A DNA stretch of 58,336 nt, from NCBI GenBank assembly GCA_902509675.1, contig CABWYN010000004.1, positions 1 to 58,336 of the forward strand, written 5' to 3'. Position 1 is the stretch's first letter, and the number at the start of each line of letters is the position of its first letter. The stretch is from an uncultured Bacteroidota bacterium (lineage in GTDB: Bacteria > Bacteroidota > Bacteroidia > Flavobacteriales > Flavobacteriaceae). Shown here in pieces: positions 28,187-39,274 of the stretch. The position numbers and the translations under genes were made by a program. The notes beneath the pieces were generated by a model. The model made no database searches and was not told the DNA's origin. It was given only the letters and a program-made list of their open reading frames with translations.

Positions 28187-30621
28187 TAAAGAATTTATTA
28201 ATATTTATTTTTTTATTTATAACGACTATTGGTTTTTCTCAGGAGTCTGTAATCACGGGTTTAATTCTAAATCAGGATAATTTACCTGTCGAAAATGTTA
28301 ATATATCCGCAAAAGATAATATCGGAACTACCAGCGATATTAATGGATATTATAAAATTAAATTGATCCCTAATAAAACACATGAATTGATTTTCACTCA
28401 TATTAACTATGAAAAAATAAAATTATCAATTGAATTAGAAAATAATGAAGTTTTCGAATTCAATCCCTTATTAAGCCAAAAATTTGAACAAATTTCAGAA
28501 GTAGTGATTAAAGGTAATTCAAGAGATCAAATAAAATCAATACTAAACCTTTCTCCTGAAAAATTGAGAAATATTAAAGGAGTTCAACCTGGAATTGAAA
28601 ATATTTTAAAGACTCTGCCTGGGGTTAGCATAAATAATGAGATGAGTTCTCAATACTCTGTTAGAGGAGGAAATTATGATGAAAATCTAATATATGTTAA
28701 CGGAATTGAAATTTACAGGCCATTACTTGTTCGATCTGGTCAGCAAGAAGGTTTAAGTTTTGTCAATTCTGAAATGACAGAAAATGTTAAATTTTCATCT
28801 GGTGGGTTTGAATCAAAATACGGAGATAAAATGTCTTCAGTTTTAGATATTAGATACAGAGTTCCAAAGAAAAATGATTTTAAAATAAATACAAGCTTAC
28901 TTGGTGCAAGTATTATTTCAGATAATATTTTTAGGGATGGAAAGATAACTAATATGCTAGGAGTAAGGTATAGAAATAACAGTCTACTTGTTAATTCTAA
29001 AGAGACAGTCTCAAATTTCACTCCTTCTTTTTTAGACATTCAAAATTCCTTAAATATAAAGCTTAGCAAAAAACTAAATATTGGGAGTATTTTAAATTAC
29101 TCAAGAAACTCTTATAACTTTAAACCTGTAAATAGACAAACAAATTTTGGTACAATTCAAGACCCTCTAGCACTAGTTATTTTTTATCAAGGTGAAGAAA
29201 AAGACAACTATACTAGCTATTTTAATTCTATTTATATTGATTACAAGTTGAATTCGACAACAGACATTAATCTAACTTCTTCATTTTATAATTCAAATGA
29301 AAAAGAATATTATGATATTCTTGCTCAATATAATTTAGCCGAAGTAAATACTAATATTGGAAGTGAAGATCTTGGAGAAATAGAATTTAGCCAGGGTGTT
29401 GGTAGTCAGCTTAATCATGCTAGAAATAATTTAAATGCTCAAATTTTCAATATTGATTCTAAAATCAAATACATAAAAAACAAAAATGAGTTTAATCTCT
29501 CTTTAAAATACTCAAGCGAGCGTATAAACGACAGAATCGTTGAGTGGGAAGTGATTGATTCTGCCGGCTACCTAATTGACCCCCCTTTCATTTTAAACCT
29601 TTCTGAGCAGCCCTATGAACCAAATGAGGGCCCTATCGTTCCGTTTCAAAATATCCGATCAACAACAAAAACAAAAATCAACAGAATTCAATCTTATTTA
29701 CAATGGGAAAATGAAAGTTTTCTAAAAAATAGTAAGATTTATTATAATATCGGGTTACGTCACCATATGTGGAAAATTAATTCGAATAAATTTAAATCAG
29801 TAATCAGTCCCAGATTACAAATAAGTTTAATACCAGACTATAATCCGAATATGATTTACCGATTCAAGTATGGTATTTACAACCAACCCCCTTTTTATAA
29901 AGAACTAAGAGCTTATGACGGATTATTAAACGAAAATGTTTTGGCACAAAAATCCACTCATTATGTAATTTCAAATGAATATAATTTTGACATGTGGGAT
30001 CGATCTTTTAAGTTGAGCTCAGAAATATATTATAAAGATCTTAAGGATATAAACCCATATACACTGGAAAATGTAAGAATAAGATATTCAGCAACTAATA
30101 ATTCAAAAGCATATGCATATGGATTAGACGTTAGGATAAATGGTGAGTTTGTCAAAGGAACAGAGTCATGGTTTAGTTTTGGCTATTTAAAAACAGAAGA
30201 AAATATTGATAACAGAGGATTTATTCCCAGACCAACAGATCAGAGATTAAAATTTGGAGTTCTTTTTCAAGATTATGTTCCAAATATTCCTAAACTTAAA
30301 ATGTTTATAAACTTGGTTTATAATACTGGACTTCCTGGTGGATCGCCAAGTTATGCCGATTCTTATGAATATTTAAACAGACTACCAGATTATAAAAGAG
30401 CTGATATAGGTATTTCTTATGAGATTAAAGGAAAATCTAAAAAATCGGTGATAAATAAATTTGATAAAATATCTTTTGGAATAGAGATTTTTAATATGTT
30501 TGATATGCAAAATTCTATCACCAATACCTGGGTTAGAGATGTATATTCCAAAAGACAATATAGTATACCAAATTATCTTACGCCTAGAATCTTTAATTTA
30601 AATTTAGATATTGATTTTTAG
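28183..30621 (+). CDS. TonB-dependent receptor with carboxypeptidase-regulatory-like domain
   Basis: ITGLILNQDNLPVENVNISAKDNIGTTSDINGYY; plug GVSINNEMSSQYSVRGGNYDENLIYVNGIEI. Confidence 0.93.
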   Translation: MIKNLLIFIFLFITTIGFSQESVITGLILNQDNLPVENVNISAKDNIGTTSDINGYYKIKLIPNKTHELIFTHINYEKIKLSIELENNEVFEFNPLLSQKFEQISEVVIKGNSRDQIKSILNLSPEKLRNIKGVQPGIENILKTLPGVSINNEMSSQYSVRGGNYDENLIYVNGIEIYRPLLVRSGQQEGLSFVNSEMTENVKFSSGGFESKYGDKMSSVLDIRYRVPKKNDFKINTSLLGASIISDNIFRDGKITNMLGVRYRNNSLLVNSKETVSNFTPSFLDIQNSLNIKLSKKLNIGSILNYSRNSYNFKPVNRQTNFGTIQDPLALVIFYQGEEKDNYTSYFNSIYIDYKLNSTTDINLTSSFYNSNEKEYYDILAQYNLAEVNTNIGSEDLGEIEFSQGVGSQLNHARNNLNAQIFNIDSKIKYIKNKNEFNLSLKYSSERINDRIVEWEVIDSAGYLIDPPFILNLSEQPYEPNEGPIVPFQNIRSTTKTKINRIQSYLQWENESFLKNSKIYYNIGLRHHMWKINSNKFKSVISPRLQISLIPDYNPNMIYRFKYGIYNQPPFYKELRAYDGLLNENVLAQKSTHYVISNEYNFDMWDRSFKLSSEIYYKDLKDINPYTLENVRIRYSATNNSKAYAYGLDVRINGEFVKGTESWFSFGYLKTEENIDNRGFIPRPTDQRLKFGVLFQDYVPNIPKLKMFINLVYNTGLPGGSPSYADSYEYLNRLPDYKRADIGISYEIKGKSKKSVINKFDKISFGIEIFNMFDMQNSITNTWVRDVYSKRQYSIPNYLTPRIFNLNLDIDF

Positions 30622-31763
30622 ATAATAAGCTTCTTCAGTTCTAGTATAGTATAGTCAATATCTTTTTTTGTGTTAAAAATACTAAATGAGAAACGCAGTG
30701 AAATATTTTCATTGTCCTGCTTATTTTGTATTTCATTAAGAACATGAGATCCATTATCACTTCCACTTTGACAGGCACTACCTTTCGAACATGCAATCCC
30801 TTTCATATCTAATTTAAACATAAATAAACCACCGGTTTTTTTATCAATTGGTAACAAAACATTAACTAATGTGTACGTAGATTTATCAGCTTCCCCTGAG
30901 GTTCCATTAAATTTTACACCCTTAATTTCATTTGAAATCTTAGAAATAAAGTAATTCTTTATATCAGTTACATACTTTTTTTCATTAACCAAGTTTTTCA
31001 AAGAAATTTTCAAGGCCTCAGACATTCCATAGATATTGTGAACTGACTCTGTTCCTGCACGAAATCCTTTTTCTTGCATTCCTCCAGTTATAAATGACCC
31101 TAATTTGGTGTTTTTCCTTACAAATGCAAATCCAACGCCTTTGGGACCATGAAATTTGTGAGCACTCGCAACAAAAAAATCAAGTTGTAACTTATTAAAA
31201 TCTAAATCATAATGTCCGATTGATTGAACAGTATCACTATGAAATAATGCATTATATTTTTTACATAAATCTGAAATCAGTTTTATATTTGAAATATTAC
31301 CAAGTTCATTATTAATATGCATTAAACTAACTAAAGTTTTTTCAGATGAACTTTCAAGAATACTCTCTAAATCATCATAATCAATATCACCGTTTGAATG
31401 TATTTTCACATAGGTAATTTTGATGTCATTACATGTTAAAAGATAATCAATTGTATGAGTAACAGCATGATGTTCAATTTTTGAAGATATTATATGCTTT
31501 ACATTTAAGTTTTTTACACAATTTCTTAGAATCATATTGTCGCCTTCGGTACCTCCAGAGGTAAAAATTATTTCAGAAGAGGATACATTTAAAAGGGCGG
31601 CAATTTCCTTTCTAGATGTTTCAACTATAGATTTAGAAGATCGACCATAACTGTGTGTAGATGAGGGGTTTCCATATTCATTTTTAATCACTTTGGTGAT
31701 TGAATCGGCAACCTCGTCTCTTACCTTTGTAGTAGCTGCATTATCAAGATAAACTTTAGACAT
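30618..31763 (-). CDS. Cysteine desulfurase (class V aminotransferase)
   Basis: YLDNAATTKV; TSGGTEGDNMIL; SAHKFHGPKGVGF; ACSKGSACQSGS. Confidence 0.94.
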   Translation of the reverse strand: MSKVYLDNAATTKVRDEVADSITKVIKNEYGNPSSTHSYGRSSKSIVETSRKEIAALLNVSSSEIIFTSGGTEGDNMILRNCVKNLNVKHIISSKIEHHAVTHTIDYLLTCNDIKITYVKIHSNGDIDYDDLESILESSSEKTLVSLMHINNELGNISNIKLISDLCKKYNALFHSDTVQSIGHYDLDFNKLQLDFFVASAHKFHGPKGVGFAFVRKNTKLGSFITGGMQEKGFRAGTESVHNIYGMSEALKISLKNLVNEKKYVTDIKNYFISKISNEIKGVKFNGTSGEADKSTYTLVNVLLPIDKKTGGLFMFKLDMKGIACSKGSACQSGSDNGSHVLNEIQNKQDNENISLRFSFSIFNTKKDIDYTILELKKLII

Positions 31764-31794
31764 AGAAGTTGGTTAGCATTACTAATTTAAAAAT

Positions 31795-33021
31795 TTATAG
31801 CTCAAATTCCTTTAATGAAGAGATAATTATATCTACACAGTTGTTCAACTGCTCTTCGTTAATTATTAGAGGGGGAGCAAATCTTATAATATTTCCATGA
31901 GTAGGCTTAGCTAATAGACCCTTCTCTGCCATATTTAAACATATATTCCAGGCAATATCACTTCCTTCATTATCATTTATCACTATCGCATTTAAAAGAC
32001 CTTTTCCTCTTACTTTGGTCACAATCTTGTGGTTATTTGAAAACTCTGTAAGTCTTGTTCTAAATACTTCACCCATAGCTTCTGCATTTTCGGCTAATTT
32101 TTCTCTTTCCACAACTTTTAAAGCAGCAATAGCCACTTGACAAGCTAGAGGGTTACCACCAAATGTAGAGCCATGTTCACCAGGCTTAATTGTCAACATG
32201 ACTTCGTTTGAAGCTAATATAGCTGATACAGGGAATACACCACCCGAAAGAGCTTTACCTAAGATCAAAATATCAGGCTTAAAACCATGATGATCACAGC
32301 AAAGCATCTTTCCCGTTCTGCCTATTCCTGTTTGTACTTCATCAGCAATAAATAAGACATTATTTTTTTTACATAAATTGTAAGCTTCTAGGAGATAATT
32401 TTCATCAGGAACTACAACACCAGCCTCACCTTGAATCGGCTCAACCATAAAAGCAGCTACATTAGAGTCTTGAAGTGCATTGTCTAGAGCCTCTATGTCA
32501 TTGTATGGTATTATTTCGTAACCAGGCATGAAAGGGCCAAAACCATTTGTACTGGCAGGATCAGTTGAGGAGGAAATTGCACCCAAAGTTCTACCCCAGA
32601 AATTACCTTCAACAAAAATTATTTTAGCACAATTTTGAGGAATCTTTTTCACATCATAAGCCCATTTTCGAGCTAACTTTACGGCTGTCTCACCACCCTC
32701 TACCCCAGTGTTCATAGGCAAGACTTTATCATAACCAAAGAATTGGGTTATAAACTTCTCATATTGACCTAAAATATTATTATGAAAAGCCCTAGATGTA
32801 AGGGTTAATTGCTTAGATTGAGCTGTTAATGCTGAAATAATCTCTGGATGACAATGCCCTTGATTAACAGCTGAATATGCTGATAAAAAATCATAATACT
32901 TTTTACCTTCTACATCCCACAAAAAAATCCCACTTCCTTTTTCTAGTACAACTGGCAGAGGATGATAATTGTGAGCTCCATACTTATATTCAAGATCAAT
33001 TAGATTTTTAGATGTCAACAT
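31795..33021 (-). CDS. rocD: Ornithine--oxo-acid transaminase
   Basis: [82 protein letters not shown]. Confidence 0.95.
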   Translation of the reverse strand: MLTSKNLIDLEYKYGAHNYHPLPVVLEKGSGIFLWDVEGKKYYDFLSAYSAVNQGHCHPEIISALTAQSKQLTLTSRAFHNNILGQYEKFITQFFGYDKVLPMNTGVEGGETAVKLARKWAYDVKKIPQNCAKIIFVEGNFWGRTLGAISSSTDPASTNGFGPFMPGYEIIPYNDIEALDNALQDSNVAAFMVEPIQGEAGVVVPDENYLLEAYNLCKKNNVLFIADEVQTGIGRTGKMLCCDHHGFKPDILILGKALSGGVFPVSAILASNEVMLTIKPGEHGSTFGGNPLACQVAIAALKVVEREKLAENAEAMGEVFRTRLTEFSNNHKIVTKVRGKGLLNAIVINDNEGSDIAWNICLNMAEKGLLAKPTHGNIIRFAPPLIINEEQLNNCVDIIISSLKEFEL

Positions 33022-33054
33022 ACTATTATGTATTATATATATTTTATTTTAGCC

Positions 33055-33062
33055 CAAATTTA
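33055..33062 (-). promoter_or_regulatory. Candidate -7 box upstream of rocD
   Basis: Minus-strand TAAATTTG, exact TAnnTTTG match, 34-41 nt upstream of the rocD start. Confidence 0.35.
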
Positions 33063-33099
33063 TGAATTATATTTCGTTTGATATTTAACAATTTTAAAA

Positions 33100-34515
33100 T
33101 TGGGTCGTAAAAGAAAAAAAAATATTATTTTAAAAAACATCGAACTTAATGATGCTGGATCTTTGGGAAAAGCATTATCAAAAGTAGAAGATCAAAAAAT
33201 TATTTTCACTAAATACGGAGTACCTGGAGATATTGTAGATATTCAGGTAAGAAAAAAAAGGAAATCCTACATTGAAGGAGATATTGTAAAGTTTCATAAC
33301 TATTCGAAAAAGAGAACTGAACCAAAATGTAAGCATTTCGAATTATGTGGAGGTTGTAGTTGGCAAAATATGAAGTATGAGGATCAGTTGTATTACAAAA
33401 GTAAAGAGGTAGCCAACAATCTTGAAAGGATAGCAAAAATATCCCCAGAAAAAACACTCCCGATTATAAAATCAGATAAAAAATATTATTATAGGAATAA
33501 AATGGAATTTTCTTTTAGCAACTCTAGGTGGATAACCGCGAATGAAATTGAATCTGACAGAATAATTAAAAATAAGAATGCTCTTGGATTTCACAAATCT
33601 GGAATGTGGAGTAAGGTTATTGATATCGAAAAATGTTTTCTACAAGCTAATATTTCAAATAAAATTAGAAATTATATCAAAAATAGAGCAATCGAATTAG
33701 GATTAGATTTTTTTGATTTAAAAATTCAAAAGGGTGACATACGTACACTAATCATTAGAAATACAACACTGAATGAAATAATGGTTTTAGTTCAGTTTTT
33801 TAAAGATTCCCAAAAAGCACAAAAGCTCTTAGCGGATTTAAAAGACAAGTTCCCTGAAATATCCTCAATAATGTATGTCATAAACAACAAAAAAAATGAT
33901 ACATTTTATGATTTAAATGTGATTTGCTACAGTGGTACAGATTATATAAATGAAAAAATTGGTGATTTGAATTTTAAAATTTCGGCTAAATCATTTTTTC
34001 AGACTAATTCCTACCAAACAACAAAACTGTATAACATAGTTAAAAAATTTGCAAATCTAAAGGGTGATGAGCTTATATATGATCTTTACTCAGGAACAGG
34101 CACCATTTCACTATTTCTGTCAAAATACGCTAAAAAAGTTATCGGAATTGAAACAGTTAATGATGCGGTAATTTCCGCAAAAGAGAATGCTGAATTTAAC
34201 AAAATCACCAACGCTACATTTATTCAAGGAGATGTTAAGAAGATTCTTACAGAAGGAGTAAAAGACTACATAAATCCTGAAATAATAATATTAGATCCAC
34301 CTAGAAATGGTCTTGATAGATCTGTAATTGATTCAGTTGTTTCTATAAAACCCAATAAAATTATTTATGTTAGCTGTAACAGCTCTACCCAAGCCAGAGA
34401 TATTGAAATCTTCAAAGAATTTTATGATTTAAAAATATCTCAGTCAATTGACATGTTTCCACAAACATATCATGTTGAAAATGTTGTACTTTTAGAAAAA
34501 AAATGTAATGAATAG
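33100..34515 (+). CDS. rlmD: 23S rRNA (uracil(1939)-C(5))-methyltransferase (RlmD family), TTG start
   Basis: Cys cluster CKHFELCGGCSWQ; YDLYSGTGTISLFLS; LDPPRNGLD; YVSCNSSTQARD. Confidence 0.92.
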   Translation: MGRKRKKNIILKNIELNDAGSLGKALSKVEDQKIIFTKYGVPGDIVDIQVRKKRKSYIEGDIVKFHNYSKKRTEPKCKHFELCGGCSWQNMKYEDQLYYKSKEVANNLERIAKISPEKTLPIIKSDKKYYYRNKMEFSFSNSRWITANEIESDRIIKNKNALGFHKSGMWSKVIDIEKCFLQANISNKIRNYIKNRAIELGLDFFDLKIQKGDIRTLIIRNTTLNEIMVLVQFFKDSQKAQKLLADLKDKFPEISSIMYVINNKKNDTFYDLNVICYSGTDYINEKIGDLNFKISAKSFFQTNSYQTTKLYNIVKKFANLKGDELIYDLYSGTGTISLFLSKYAKKVIGIETVNDAVISAKENAEFNKITNATFIQGDVKKILTEGVKDYINPEIIILDPPRNGLDRSVIDSVVSIKPNKIIYVSCNSSTQARDIEIFKEFYDLKISQSIDMFPQTYHVENVVLLEKKCNE

Positions 34516-35026
34516 TCGTTATTGGATTGTACCGATAATCTTTGTTTTGCTGACTTGCGAAAGTGATGATATCTGTCCGGAATCTACGCAAACAACACCA
34601 AGAATAGTTATAACCTTTTATGACATCAACAACCCCAATGAAAAAAAGAATGTTGAAAGCCTAGGAATATACACAGTCAATGATGGTCAAATAAATATTA
34701 TTGAGGGGTTTGACGGTATAAATACGGATTCTATTGCTATTCCGCTGAGGGACGATGAGTTTGAATCAAATTTTAAGTTAAGTAAAGATTTTTCAGATGC
34801 GACTGTTATTCCGAGCGGCCAAACTAACCATGTATATTTTAACTACGAGATTAATGAAATTTTTGTTTCTAGAGCCTGTGGTTTTATAAATAACTACAAT
34901 TTATCCCTAGCTCTTCCATACGACCCCGCAGATACTTCAGATCCAACAAGTTGGATCTCAGACATCATTATTTTAAATGATTCAATAACTAATGAAAACC
35001 TATCACATGTTAAAATCCTACATTAG
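34508..35026 (+). CDS. DUF6452-like lipoprotein
   Basis: N-terminal lipobox-like VLLTCESDD; conserved position between rlmD and a DUF6048-like gene. Confidence 0.55.
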   Translation: MNSRYWIVPIIFVLLTCESDDICPESTQTTPRIVITFYDINNPNEKKNVESLGIYTVNDGQINIIEGFDGINTDSIAIPLRDDEFESNFKLSKDFSDATVIPSGQTNHVYFNYEINEIFVSRACGFINNYNLSLALPYDPADTSDPTSWISDIIILNDSITNENLSHVKILH

Positions 35027-35693
35027 TTTATTGATAGTATTTACATGCTCGTTTAGCTTTGCAACAAACAATAAACAGCAAAATGATACATTAAATAAGT
35101 TTGGAATTAGAGCCGGTATTGATATTCAAAAAATAATCAGATCTGCAACAAATAATGAATATAATGGATTATCCATAAATGCAGATATTAGAATTAAAAA
35201 ATCACTCTACATATCTTCAGAAATCGGGAATGAAGAAAAAATGACAAATACGGATTATATTAGATCCACTTCAAAAGGAAATTACATAAAATTTGGAACT
35301 AAATTTAAGCTTAATAAAAATTTAAAAGGAAATCAAAATTTGACATATAGTGGTGCTAATTTAGGATACAGTTCGTTCAATCAAACAATTAATAGCTACA
35401 CTATTTATAATGAAAATAATTCAATCTGGGGAATTTCAACGATAAATAACCCTTTGTATTCACCTGATTTAAATGCTTTATGGTTTGAGTTAATATTCGG
35501 TTTAAAAACTGAAATATTTAATAATTTATTTTTAGGATTGGAGATACAACTTAAAAATATCCTGTCAGAAAAAACAGGTAATCAAATAACAAATTTTTAT
35601 ATTCCAGGATTTAATAGAACATTTGACGGATCTTCAATCGGAGCAGGCTTCAGTTATACAATTTCATATCTAATTCCTGTTATCAAGAAATAA
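34992..35693 (+). CDS. DUF6048-like protein, probable secreted/outer-membrane beta-barrel; start may be 35007 (MLKSYISLL)
   Basis: Signal peptide; barrel-like C-terminus; overlaps the upstream gene. Confidence 0.55.
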   Translation: MKTYHMLKSYISLLIVFTCSFSFATNNKQQNDTLNKFGIRAGIDIQKIIRSATNNEYNGLSINADIRIKKSLYISSEIGNEEKMTNTDYIRSTSKGNYIKFGTKFKLNKNLKGNQNLTYSGANLGYSSFNQTINSYTIYNENNSIWGISTINNPLYSPDLNALWFELIFGLKTEIFNNLFLGLEIQLKNILSEKTGNQITNFYIPGFNRTFDGSSIGAGFSYTISYLIPVIKK

Positions 35694-35695
35694 AA

Positions 35696-36883
35696 TTATT
35701 TTTTTATTTTTTTTGTACCAGGATAAATCTGATAGTTAAGTAATCTTGACTCCAAACCAGCATTAAATAATTTGATTTTTTTTGAAGCCCTTAGACCTAT
35801 TGACTTAATAGCTTCCAAATTTGCGGTTATTATCCAAACATTTGAAAATTGATAATTATTTTTAAGCACGTCCCCTATTGACTTATACAATATCTTTACA
35901 TCCGCTGAAATGCGCTTATCATAAGGTGGATTAATCATTATAAATAACTCATCTTTGTCATCTTTTGAAGATTTTAGAAAATCTTTTGCAACCACCTCAA
36001 TATCAACATCTACCTGACTAAGTTCTATATTTTTTTCTGCTTTTTTTATCATTGTATTTGAGATATCAAAACCGTACAAATCATAATCGAATTCTATCAT
36101 TTTTTTTAACGCAGATTCTTCAATTAATTCAAATAGGTTCTCATCCCAATCTTTCCACTTTTCAAATGCAAAAAATGTACGATTTAGGTTAGGAGCTATA
36201 TTCCTTGCAATCATGGCAGCTTCAATTAAAATAGTACCTGTTCCACACATAGGATCTAAAAAGTCAGACTTTTTATCCCATCCAGACATTAACACCATAC
36301 CAGCAGCTAAAACCTCATTCAATGGGGCATGTGAATTGTATTTTTTATAACCTCTTTTGTGTAGAGATTCCCCAGAACTATCTATTGAAACTGTACAGTA
36401 ATTTCTGCTAATATGAATTTCAATTTTTAAATCTGGATTATCGCTATTTATATTAGGTCTATTTTTAAATTTATCTCTGAACCTGTCAACTATAGCGTCC
36501 TTGGCTTTTAAAGATGTATATTTTGAATTATTAAAAACTTTAGAATGAAAAACAACAGAATTAATAACAAAACTTGAATCTATATCAATTAAATCCTCCC
36601 ATTTAAAATCATATATTTTTTTATAGTAATCATCTAAATCTTTAAATCTAAAATCAAATATTGGTTTTAAAATTTTAAGGGCAGTTCTAAGGCATAAATT
36701 TGATTTATATAAAAAACCTTTATCACCATAAAAACTTACGCTTCTCAATCCTTTTTCAATTTTCTGAGCTCCCAAACCTAACAATTCATCGGCTAAAACA
36801 TCTTCAAAACCATGAAAGGTTTTAGCAATCATCTTAAAATTTTGATTATTATCTTTCTTCTTCATTAATTTTCTAATTTCCAT
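35696..36883 (-). CDS. THUMP domain class I SAM-dependent RNA methyltransferase (RlmL N-terminal/YpsC-like)
   Basis: KTFHGFEDVLADELLGLGA; LHKRGYKKYNSHAPLNEVLAAGMVLMSGW; DPMCGTGTILIEAAMIA; INPPYDKRI. Confidence 0.92.
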   Translation of the reverse strand: MEIRKLMKKKDNNQNFKMIAKTFHGFEDVLADELLGLGAQKIEKGLRSVSFYGDKGFLYKSNLCLRTALKILKPIFDFRFKDLDDYYKKIYDFKWEDLIDIDSSFVINSVVFHSKVFNNSKYTSLKAKDAIVDRFRDKFKNRPNINSDNPDLKIEIHISRNYCTVSIDSSGESLHKRGYKKYNSHAPLNEVLAAGMVLMSGWDKKSDFLDPMCGTGTILIEAAMIARNIAPNLNRTFFAFEKWKDWDENLFELIEESALKKMIEFDYDLYGFDISNTMIKKAEKNIELSQVDVDIEVVAKDFLKSSKDDKDELFIMINPPYDKRISADVKILYKSIGDVLKNNYQFSNVWIITANLEAIKSIGLRASKKIKLFNAGLESRLLNYQIYPGTKKIKK

Positions 36884-37530
36884 TTATTTTTAAGCTCGAA
36901 CAAGTCATATTTAATAAATGACTCGTTATAGTCTAAAATATTATCTCTAATAGATCTTTGTATAACATCTTCAATATAGTAGTCTGAAATATCAAAAATA
37001 GGGTTAAACTCTCTTTTTAAATTCATGTTAAAAAATTTTGCAGTTGTATTATACAAAAATGCTCTTATTCCATTTCTCAAACTTTTTACCAAACTATAGG
37101 TTGTTTTACCTGTTTGTCTGTGAATTAATTTAATTAAAATTTGTCCTTCTGTCTGGGTTAACTTACTTAATTCTTCTGTAAACTCTTCTTCTAAAAATTT
37201 TTGAACTTTTTTAGTATATCTCTTTTTTTTTCTTTTTTTACTTATCTCACTTAATTCTAAATTTAAAGACTTTAATCTTTCTGAAGCCATAACTGCGTAT
37301 GGGTAGACCTTGAGTGTTTTTCTTTTTAAAATCAAATATTTTCTGATCTCTTCAGAATTTCTATACGGTCTTTTTGGAAGTAGAACTACTTCACCTAATT
37401 CTATTGACCCTTTTACAATTGTATCTCCGTATATTTTAATATACTCTTTATTGACAAGGGCATCAGTAGGCTCCTGCGAAAAACCATTCATGATTAAAGA
37501 AAAAGATATAATAAAAGAAAATAATTTCAA
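36865..37530 (-). CDS. DUF4294 family secreted protein
   Basis: Signal peptide; LKRKTLKVYPYAVMASERLK; LIHRQTGKTTYSLVKSLRNGIRAFLYNTTAKFF. Confidence 0.8.
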   Translation of the reverse strand: MKLFSFIISFSLIMNGFSQEPTDALVNKEYIKIYGDTIVKGSIELGEVVLLPKRPYRNSEEIRKYLILKRKTLKVYPYAVMASERLKSLNLELSEISKKRKKKRYTKKVQKFLEEEFTEELSKLTQTEGQILIKLIHRQTGKTTYSLVKSLRNGIRAFLYNTTAKFFNMNLKREFNPIFDISDYYIEDVIQRSIRDNILDYNESFIKYDLFELKNKWKLEN

Positions 37531-37622
37531 TTGAGAATAAATATTTAATAATTGATAAAATTATATATAATTAATAAAGAAATCATTATTATTTTTACAT
37601 ATATAAAATTAAATTTAATAAA

Positions 37623-38711
37623 ATGAGCAGTAAAAGCATACTAAATAATAAATCGCTAAAATTTCTTGAACAATACTTAAATAATCCGTCACCCACAGGA
37701 TATGAATGGGAAGGACAAAAAATATGGATGAATTATTTAAAGCCTTATGCTGATGATTTTATTACCGACACTTATGGTTCTGCAGTTGCTGTAATTAATC
37801 CTGATCATAAATATAAAGTAGTTATTGAGGGGCATTCTGATGAAATTTCATGGTATGTTAATTACATTTCTGAAAAAGGACTTATTTCAGTTATTAGAAA
37901 CGGCGGAAGTGATCACCAAATAGCACCAAGTAAAATTGTTAATATCCATACCGATAAAGGCATAGTCAAAGGAGTTTTCGGATGGCCTGCAATTCATACA
38001 AGAAGAGCATCAAAAGAAGAAACTCCTAAATTAGATAACATTTTTATTGACGTTGGCTGTAAGAATAAAAAAGATGTTGAAAAACTTGGAGTTCACGTAG
38101 GGTGTGTTATTACTTACCCAGATCCCTTTCATATTTTAAACAAAGATAATTTTGTTTGTAGAGCACTAGATAACAGAATAGGTGGTTTTATGATTGCAGA
38201 AGTAGCTAGATTATTAAAAGAAAATAAAAAGAAACTTCCCTTTGGCCTATATGTAACAAATTCTGTCCAAGAAGAAGTTGGCCTCAGAGGAGCTGAAATG
38301 ATTACACAGACAATAAAACCAAATGTAGCTATAGTAACCGATGTCACACACGACACCACTACCCCGATGATTGATCAAAAAAAACAAGGATATTGTGAGT
38401 TGAATAAAGGTCCAGTTGTAACATACGCCCCAGCTGTACAGCAAAAACTTAGAGATTTAATACTTGATACTGCAAAGAAAAATAAGATTCCTTTCCAGAG
38501 AGCAGCATCGAGTAGATACACTGGTACAGATACTGATGCGTTTGCTTATAGTAATGGAGGAGTTCCATCTGCACTTATTTCACTTCCGCTGAGATACATG
38601 CACACAACTGTTGAAATGGTTCACAGAAATGATGTTGAAAATGTAATAAAGCTGATTTATAATACTGTATTAAATATTAAACCTGGAGAAGATTTTAGCT
38701 ACTTTAAATAG
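37623..38711 (+). CDS. M42 family metallopeptidase (glutamyl aminopeptidase-like)
   Basis: EGHSDEISWYV; CRALDNRIGGF; SVQEEVGLRGA; YTGTDTDAFAYSNGG. Confidence 0.93.
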   Translation: MSSKSILNNKSLKFLEQYLNNPSPTGYEWEGQKIWMNYLKPYADDFITDTYGSAVAVINPDHKYKVVIEGHSDEISWYVNYISEKGLISVIRNGGSDHQIAPSKIVNIHTDKGIVKGVFGWPAIHTRRASKEETPKLDNIFIDVGCKNKKDVEKLGVHVGCVITYPDPFHILNKDNFVCRALDNRIGGFMIAEVARLLKENKKKLPFGLYVTNSVQEEVGLRGAEMITQTIKPNVAIVTDVTHDTTTPMIDQKKQGYCELNKGPVVTYAPAVQQKLRDLILDTAKKNKIPFQRAASSRYTGTDTDAFAYSNGGVPSALISLPLRYMHTTVEMVHRNDVENVIKLIYNTVLNIKPGEDFSYFK

Positions 38712-38713
38712 TC

Positions 38714-39274
38714 ATGTTTGAGAAAGAATATTTAGAAATTTATGATTCTTACGGAAATAGAACAGGAAAAAAAGCTTTAAAATCAATTATTCACAAAAGA
38801 GGTATCTATCACACTACAATTCATTTATGGATTTATACCAAAAAAGGAGATGTTTTAATTCAAAAAAGATCCATAAATAAAATATTAAATCCAGGCGTGT
38901 GGGATGTTTCAGTTGCTGGTCATATTCATTTTAATGAATCCTATATCGATGCTTTGGTTAGAGAAACTTTGGAAGAAACTGGGATAGCAATAAATATCAC
39001 TGAACTATCTAAACTAGGTGTTTATAAAAGTTCTACAAAAAGCGGTGGAATAACCGATAACGAATTTCATCACACATATATTATACAGTTGGATAAAAAG
39101 TATATTGATTTAAATTTTAAAAACCAGGAAGTTGATGAACTAAAGCTGATATCACTTAATGAAATGAAATCATTATTAAAAAACAGTAAAAAGAATTTTT
39201 TTATTGGAATCAACAAAAAATACTATAAAGACGTTGTTGAAGAAATAACAAGAAAAACTATAAAGAATTATTAA
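38714..39274 (+). CDS. NUDIX hydrolase, IPP-isomerase-like
   Basis: GHIHFNESYIDALVRETLEETGI Nudix box; YDSYGNRTGKKALKS. Confidence 0.9.
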   Translation: MFEKEYLEIYDSYGNRTGKKALKSIIHKRGIYHTTIHLWIYTKKGDVLIQKRSINKILNPGVWDVSVAGHIHFNESYIDALVRETLEETGIAINITELSKLGVYKSSTKSGGITDNEFHHTYIIQLDKKYIDLNFKNQEVDELKLISLNEMKSLLKNSKKNFFIGINKKYYKDVVEEITRKTIKNY

